Of a stretch of 11,270 nt of DNA, positions 8,701 to 11,270 are shown piece after piece (positions within the stretch are counted from its first letter, which is position 1; every line of letters begins with the position of its first letter). The translations under genes and the position numbers were made by a program. The stretch is from Cephalothrix spiralis (Eukaryota; Nemertea; Palaeonemertea; Archinemertea; Cephalotrichidae), in NCBI GenBank assembly GCA_032353305.1, contig JAUCNG010377371.1:1-11270 (forward strand), given 5' to 3'. The notes below the pieces were generated by a model that saw nothing but the letters and a program-made list of their open reading frames with translations, made no database searches and was not told where the DNA came from.

Positions 8701-9811
8701 CGATTTGTTGTTTTAAGAAGGGTCGTAGTTTCATAGGAGTTCGATATATGGGCCCGACGACGGGGATGTCATCGGTCGTCTCGATGACGGCCTCTACGTG
8801 TGTAGCCGCTGGAAGATCTTGAGAATTATCGAATATATCGACATATTTTTGGAGTAAAATTTTGAGTTCTTTTAATTGGTCCTGGTTAAGGATTGATTTC
8901 GAAAAATCGAAGTCAGGGTGTAATTTTCCGGGTTCGAAGGTTTTGTTTGAAAGATCAGGGGGGTCTTTAAATATGATATGGTTAGTGACAGGCATGTGAT
9001 CACTTTCGAGATTAACTTGATGAAAATTACCCAAAATAGTATTTTTGCGGAGATATATAGGAGCCGCGGAGACATTCATAAGTGAGACCGGAATATGTAA
9101 ATTATCAACGGTGCATAATGCACTGGCTAATAAAAGGCCCGTTTTTCCCATTAAGATATCCGATGATTCTATCATACCGACTTGTTCATGCAATAATTTT
9201 AATGGTGCATTCTTTATTTTTGCAGAAACAATAACCTGACTCTTTGGAGGGATTTTCATCATTTTGGATGCAACTACTGAATACCCTATGGCTAAATGGC
9301 TATTGTCGTCTAATGGTACAGGAAAATCATGAAAATTCAAAATATTATTTTTAAGATCAATAGTGGCACCATGTTCCTTCAACAAATCCGTCCCTATAAT
9401 AATTGAGTATGACAATTTATTCAAAACATGAAATTTATATTTAAACGAGTGGTTTCCTAAGGTAAGTTCAATTTCTACTGATCCTAGGATTTTGATATTA
9501 TATCCGTTTGCAACTTGACAACAATTACCTCGACTGCTTGGTTGAAGTGTTAATTGGATATTATCAGAAAGTTGTCTAAAAAGTTCTAATGACATCGATG
9601 TGATTGAACAACCGGTGTCAATCAAGGCTAAAGAATTTTGACCTGCTATATCAATTTTTGCTACCAATGCGTTAATTCCATGAATTTTAGGTTTACTCTT
9701 TGTAATTTTTCTATGATTATCGAGAGTAATGGGTTTTGAAAGTAGTTCTGAACGAGTTTTAATGAGATTTTGACTTTGTTCTACATATATGGACTTATTG
9801 TTCTGCGAATG
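5720..9811 (-). CDS. pol: Pol polyprotein: protease-RT-RNase H-integrase-chromodomain
   Basis: Numbering starts at the TTG codon at 9667. The frame is open from 9811, directly after the gag stop, giving 48 more residues and no ATG, so Pol is presumably made as Gag-Pol. Aspartic protease: DTG at 17-19 and a second IIIG motif near 89-92. Reverse transcriptase, about 300-520: catalytic D401 and YMDD at 461-464. RNase H, about 600-730: D610, E652, D677 and D723. Integrase zinc finger: H841, H848, C878 and C881. Integrase core: D910, D970 and E1006, spaced D-59-D-35-E. A GPY/F-type module follows at about 1146-1190, with GIF in place of GPF. A chromodomain-like fold lies at about 1256-1300, and the protein ends in a basic KKRKRRV that may act as a nuclear signal. 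The protein would copy the RNA genome into DNA and insert it into chromosomes. There are no stops or frameshifts, and no dUTPase is seen. Confidence 0.95.
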   Translation of the reverse strand, partial: HSQNNKSIYVEQSQNLIKTRSELLSKPITLDNHRKITKSKPKIHGINALVAKIDIAGQNSLALIDTGCSITSMSLELFRQLSDNIQLTLQPSSRGNCCQVANGYNIKILGSVEIELTLGNHSFKYKFHVLNKLSYSIIIGTDLLKEHGATIDLKNNILNFHDFPVPLDDNSHLAIGYSVVASKMMKIPPKSQVIVSAKIKNAPLKLLHEQVGMIESSDILMGKTGLLLASALCTVDNLHIPVSLMNVSAAPIYLRKNTILGNFHQVNLESDHMPVTNHIIFKDPPDLSNKTFEPGKLHPDFDFSKSILNQDQLKELKILLQKYVDIFDNSQDLPAATHVEAVIETTDDIPVVGPIYRTPMKLRPFLKQQIDKYERMGVITKVMSSYSAPALLIPKGTKNEKGLYDNYRLIIDYRLLNAKLKPLKFAIDNITEIFSLVGQGQSSLYSVVDLSNGFFQIPVNIKSQYKLAFTCFLGSYTFSRVPQGLSISPGLFTASAKACFEGLDHILLYMDDAIIHSNDWDSHILHLEQAFIRLRRVSMTLNPKKCKFAQKRVRFLGYELSAQGLTITDDKIQAIKSQRPPTSVHQTRQFLGMAQFYRSFIKDFAKIASPLTNLLKKNTKWNWTPLCQSSFDKLKHALISCPIVRLPDWSREFHLFTDASKDCIGMALHQRDPNGKFYAIYFGGRMLSASEINYSASGRELLAIVFALKKLRFYLFNNKFVIHTDNRPLVWILKTSKNEDLPHVMIRWRNYINSYEFSIQHIPGRENVVADYLSRSKYPDELVYTDERSKPSEIMTLDPPPVSKVLVNIQKEQNMDPYAKAIIEYLKNGKLPDNEKLARKIVLSSDQFYINDDQVLMHLTFVNRGRQKELCKCVVVPNNLQTSILQEAHHSMLAAHAGTIRTFEKIHSRFYWPNLFHSVAQFVKACLVCQQHSTRKESNRAPLHPIAPPTIFSTWHTDILGPLSTTDSKNKYIITMVDSFSSYLVAAALPSTTSDVISDFIFNHVYCIFGDFRTIICDNGSNYCSLLTKNVMTALNARIRHVTPFHAMANSCTERKNLDISRILRKLVHLHSNLNWDTFLQPAVFSINTGYCSQSTKYSAFELVFGRPPFLSLDHLIPQQGVLKNKSHQQFYTSLVERLFFMRQNALENAKEARERMKRVYDEKYREKDQHIQVGDLVWLFHPKVDGNNCRKLQNPWTGIFMVTQINQNGTARIQTRDLKAVSQLIHQNRLRKVYDPVQKPKIDLSSEKFEDTLDTDPIPDDIIPESNFAKQVSQGLPRNLNTKITQKARNKQLTTADPPKTSDIYTFKELLKFRRYKGQPQYLVHWSTGEKSWEFSKNIEDKKAIQDYHIQHPTSKKRKRRV
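5768..5902 (-). other. Chromodomain-like C-terminus of integrase
   Basis: Pol residues 1256-1300 show the chromodomain pattern: an aromatic start (Y1258), a basic RRYKG turn, the strand YLVHW (1275-1279), the signature SWE (1285-1287) and a closing helix. Two of the three methyl-lysine cage positions of HP1-type domains can be matched (Y1258, W1279). The third, in the usual WKGY or WKGF, is missing because the loop is about two residues shorter. In chromoviruses such domains direct integration toward marked chromatin. With an incomplete cage the target here may differ. Confidence 0.7.
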
Positions 9812-9814
9812 TCA
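9812..9814 (-). promoter_or_regulatory. In-frame UGA between gag and pol, candidate readthrough stop
   Basis: The gag frame ends in CAA-TGA-CAT. The next codons in the same frame run without a stop into the protease DTG motif about 65 codons later. No ATG occurs between the stop and the protease, and no overlap exists that would allow frameshifting. A CAA codon before the leaky stop is also known from viral readthrough sites. I saw no convincing downstream stem or pseudoknot by eye. Readthrough is inferred from the frame relation. A sporadic nonsense mutation in a fused gag-pol frame is the alternative. Confidence 0.65.
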
Positions 9815-11227
9815 TTGCGATGGGCGGCTGTCACGTGTACCATTGTCATCATTAGGGCGAGATTGATAATTTTGGGGGCGAGATTGGTACGAATTTGCAC
9901 GGGGTTGATAAGAATTATTTGAACGTGGTTGATAATTAGAACGAGGTTGGTAATTGGAACGGGGTTGATAAAAATTATTGGGACGGGTTTGATAATTCGA
10001 TCGAGGCTGATAAGCAGACTGAGAATTTGAGCGATTTGAGTATGCTGGAGCCATGCTCTGGTTACCCATATTATTATTATTATTATTATACGTATCCCAA
10101 CGTTCATGATTAAATCGTGAGTTATATTTTACATTAGGATTTGAATTTTGATAATTTTGAAAATTGGGGGAACCAGTATATTGATCACGCCCTCTGGGGA
10201 CGTATCCGTTAAGCGGACATTGATATTTGACATGACCCCATTGATGACAAAGATAACACTGTTTGGCCGTACATTCACGGGCAAAATGTGAAGGAGATTG
10301 ACAGCGATAACAAGACGTCATCTTACCTGATGTAAAATTAGAAGCTGCTGCCTGATTTTCTGCTCCTTGCATTGCCGCTACGGTATTTCCAGTGTAGGAC
10401 TCCTGGGTTTTATTGTCAGTGTTCTCCGTCGCCGTTGGATCGGCCATCACATGTAACATTTTCACGCCACTTCTGGCCAAATCAGCTGCTTGCTCGTAGG
10501 ACTCCGGGTGACCAGTGCAAACCCAATTCATCAGTGTTTTTGGTAGTCCACGTATAAAAGTACTCATTTTAACCGGAGTACTAAGATCCAATTCCAGGGA
10601 CTTGCGGTTGAAAGCATCGATAAAGAACTCTATATCATCCCCAGGCTTAAATTTCACTGTTAAAGCATCCGTTGCTCTTACCCAAAGTTCTTTTTCGGCG
10701 CCTTTGAATCTAGTTAGAAAGGCTTTTGTAAGAGTGTCCCAGTTGCTGGTGACTTTCGGAGGCAATCCTTGTAGCCAAAGAGCTGCAGGTCCCTTCATGT
10801 AGAGTTGCATATATTTGACACCTTGTTGTTTGGACCATCCGATGGTCTTAGAAAATAGTTCAAACGTATTTAACCAAATTTGGCAGTCTGCCTTACCGTC
10901 ATATTTTTCAGGTCCAAGTGTCCTTATCATGGATTGGTTGACATACTCATTCGGCGGTGTCCTTAAACGCCTAGTTTCGAGGTCGTCTATAAGTTGTTTT
11001 TGGTATTTTGTCTCATCCTCCAAAACGTCATTTGCCAGCTGTGTTTCTAATAGAGACAATTGCAATTTTTCCAACTCGGATCCTCCCGGTTCTTCTCCAC
11101 CAATATTGTGTACTGGAATGTTGGGATCGGGGTCATCCTCATTTGCGACTTCTCCGTTTTGAACATTAGGAAGTCCTTCATTTTCATTGTCCTCTAAAGC
11201 CTGGCCAGGAACAGGCTGATCTTCCAT
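9812..11227 (-). CDS. gag: Gag: capsid and nucleocapsid polyprotein
   Basis: A structural protein of 471 residues that would assemble the virus-like particle and package the RNA. The ATG has A at -3 and G at +4. Residues 1-50 are acidic. Residues 50-90 form a Leu-rich helix, probably a coiled coil. Residues about 100-260 match the retrotransposon-gag (capsid) pattern, with conserved tryptophans in a WLNTFE segment and around 151 and 163, and a KFKPGDD segment near 192-198. Two perfect CX2CX4HX4C zinc knuckles follow (C306-C309-H314-C319 and C324-C327-H332-C337). Residues 340-471 are a low-complexity tail rich in Asn, Tyr, Gln, Ser and Arg. It has an N6 run (381-386) and repeated YQPRS-type units (405-457), likely disordered and RNA-binding. 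There is no N-terminal Gly for myristoylation. The frame continues into pol after a single TGA. Confidence 0.93.
   Translation of the reverse strand: MEDQPVPGQALEDNENEGLPNVQNGEVANEDDPDPNIPVHNIGGEEPGGSELEKLQLSLLETQLANDVLEDETKYQKQLIDDLETRRLRTPPNEYVNQSMIRTLGPEKYDGKADCQIWLNTFELFSKTIGWSKQQGVKYMQLYMKGPAALWLQGLPPKVTSNWDTLTKAFLTRFKGAEKELWVRATDALTVKFKPGDDIEFFIDAFNRKSLELDLSTPVKMSTFIRGLPKTLMNWVCTGHPESYEQAADLARSGVKMLHVMADPTATENTDNKTQESYTGNTVAAMQGAENQAAASNFTSGKMTSCYRCQSPSHFARECTAKQCYLCHQWGHVKYQCPLNGYVPRGRDQYTGSPNFQNYQNSNPNVKYNSRFNHERWDTYNNNNNNMGNQSMAPAYSNRSNSQSAYQPRSNYQTRPNNFYQPRSNYQPRSNYQPRSNNSYQPRANSYQSRPQNYQSRPNDDNGTRDSRPSQ
9854..10015 (-). repeat. Tandem coding repeat in the gag tail
   Basis: Units of 7-8 codons encoding (S/N)NYQPRS or close variants are repeated about seven times with diverged third positions, covering gag residues 405-458. 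The frame is kept in every copy, so repeat number can change without breaking the link to pol. The arginine/tyrosine/asparagine composition suits RNA binding or condensate formation, which is an inference. Confidence 0.8.
10070..10087. repeat. (ATT)6 microsatellite coding for six Asn
   Basis: Six ATT units on the plus strand read AAT on the minus strand and give the N6 run at gag residues 381-386. Length change in whole units would keep the frame. Confidence 0.9.
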
Positions 11228-11270
11228 AATTTATGAGAGACTAAGCTCAATAGAACACGGTACAACTGTT
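11228..11270 (-). other. Gag leader, cut by the window end
   Basis: These 43 bases lie upstream of the gag ATG. They contain no recognisable primer binding site, splice donor or LTR end. The 5' LTR and the primer site must lie further out, beyond the window. Confidence 0.7.

Larger units (their letters stand above)
1561..11270 (-). mobile_element. Ty3/Gypsy LTR retrotransposon with env (errantivirus-like)
   Basis: The minus strand carries gag, pol and env in retroviral order, with pol domains in the Ty3/Gypsy order protease, reverse transcriptase, RNase H, integrase. All three frames are intact and every catalytic residue I can place is present, which suggests a young and possibly active copy. 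The 5' end, with the 5' LTR and primer binding site, lies beyond base 11270, so the terminal repeat pair and target-site duplication cannot be checked here. The left boundary at 1561 is provisional and depends on the LTR call at 1561-2195. The coding part (2604-11227) is firm. An Env related to the baculovirus F / errantivirus type makes this an endogenous-retrovirus-like element of invertebrates. If the exon at 314-651 is real, the element is antisense to that gene, an orientation often seen for intronic copies. Confidence 0.9.

Noticed and set aside
9812-9900. Frameshift signal between gag and pol
   Set aside because: Gag and pol are in the same frame, so no shift is needed. I saw no slippery heptamer or clear pseudoknot by eye.
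9781-10107. Minus-strand frame of 108 codons overlapping the gag tail
   Set aside because: It is a frame shadow of the repeat-rich gag tail. Its Ile run is the AAT microsatellite read in another frame.
10515-11162. Two plus-strand frames antisense to gag
   Set aside because: They mirror gag codons, have no recognisable features of their own, and the gag reading on the opposite strand is unambiguous.

Overview
The window looks like nuclear DNA of an animal, probably an invertebrate. The non-coding DNA is AT-rich, one candidate spliced exon lies at the left, and most of the window is filled by one long LTR retroelement of the Ty3/Gypsy type (Metaviridae) on the minus strand. The sequence does not identify the species.

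Layout, left to right on the plus strand. Bases 1-1560 are flanking DNA. They hold one well-formed candidate host exon on the plus strand (about 239-651, coding from the ATG at 314), which has a strong 3' splice site before it and a consensus 5' splice site after it. The rest of this stretch is AT-rich and shows no gene. Bases 1561-2195 are my best candidate for the element's 3' LTR, read on the minus strand: a purine-rich tract precedes it, its ends are TGTT...AACA, and between them lie a full CRE palindrome, an array of about 20-27 bp repeats, a TATA box and a poly(A) signal. These LTR edges are provisional because the partner 5' LTR lies beyond base 11270.

The element's coding part runs right to left as gag (11227-9812), pol (9811-5720) and env (5501-2604). 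All three frames are open over their full lengths. Gag has a central capsid-like region, two CCHC zinc knuckles and a repetitive Tyr/Gln/Arg/Asn tail. Pol has protease, reverse transcriptase, RNase H and integrase with every catalytic residue present, then a GPY/F module, a chromodomain-like fold and a basic C-terminus. Env is a 965-residue predicted class I fusion glycoprotein of the baculovirus F / errantivirus type, with a signal peptide, two furin-type sites, a fusion peptide, coiled coils and a transmembrane anchor. After the anchor comes an unusually long C-terminal region with a second hydrophobic segment.

The parts fit an enveloped, possibly infectious retroelement. Gag builds the particle. 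Pol would be made as Gag-Pol by reading through one in-frame UGA, because gag and pol share a frame with no other stop between them. Env would come from a spliced RNA, because its frame has no ATG near its start and a good splice acceptor lies there. The most unusual points are the UGA arrangement, a chromodomain-like C-terminus together with an F-type Env in one element, and the extended tail of Env.
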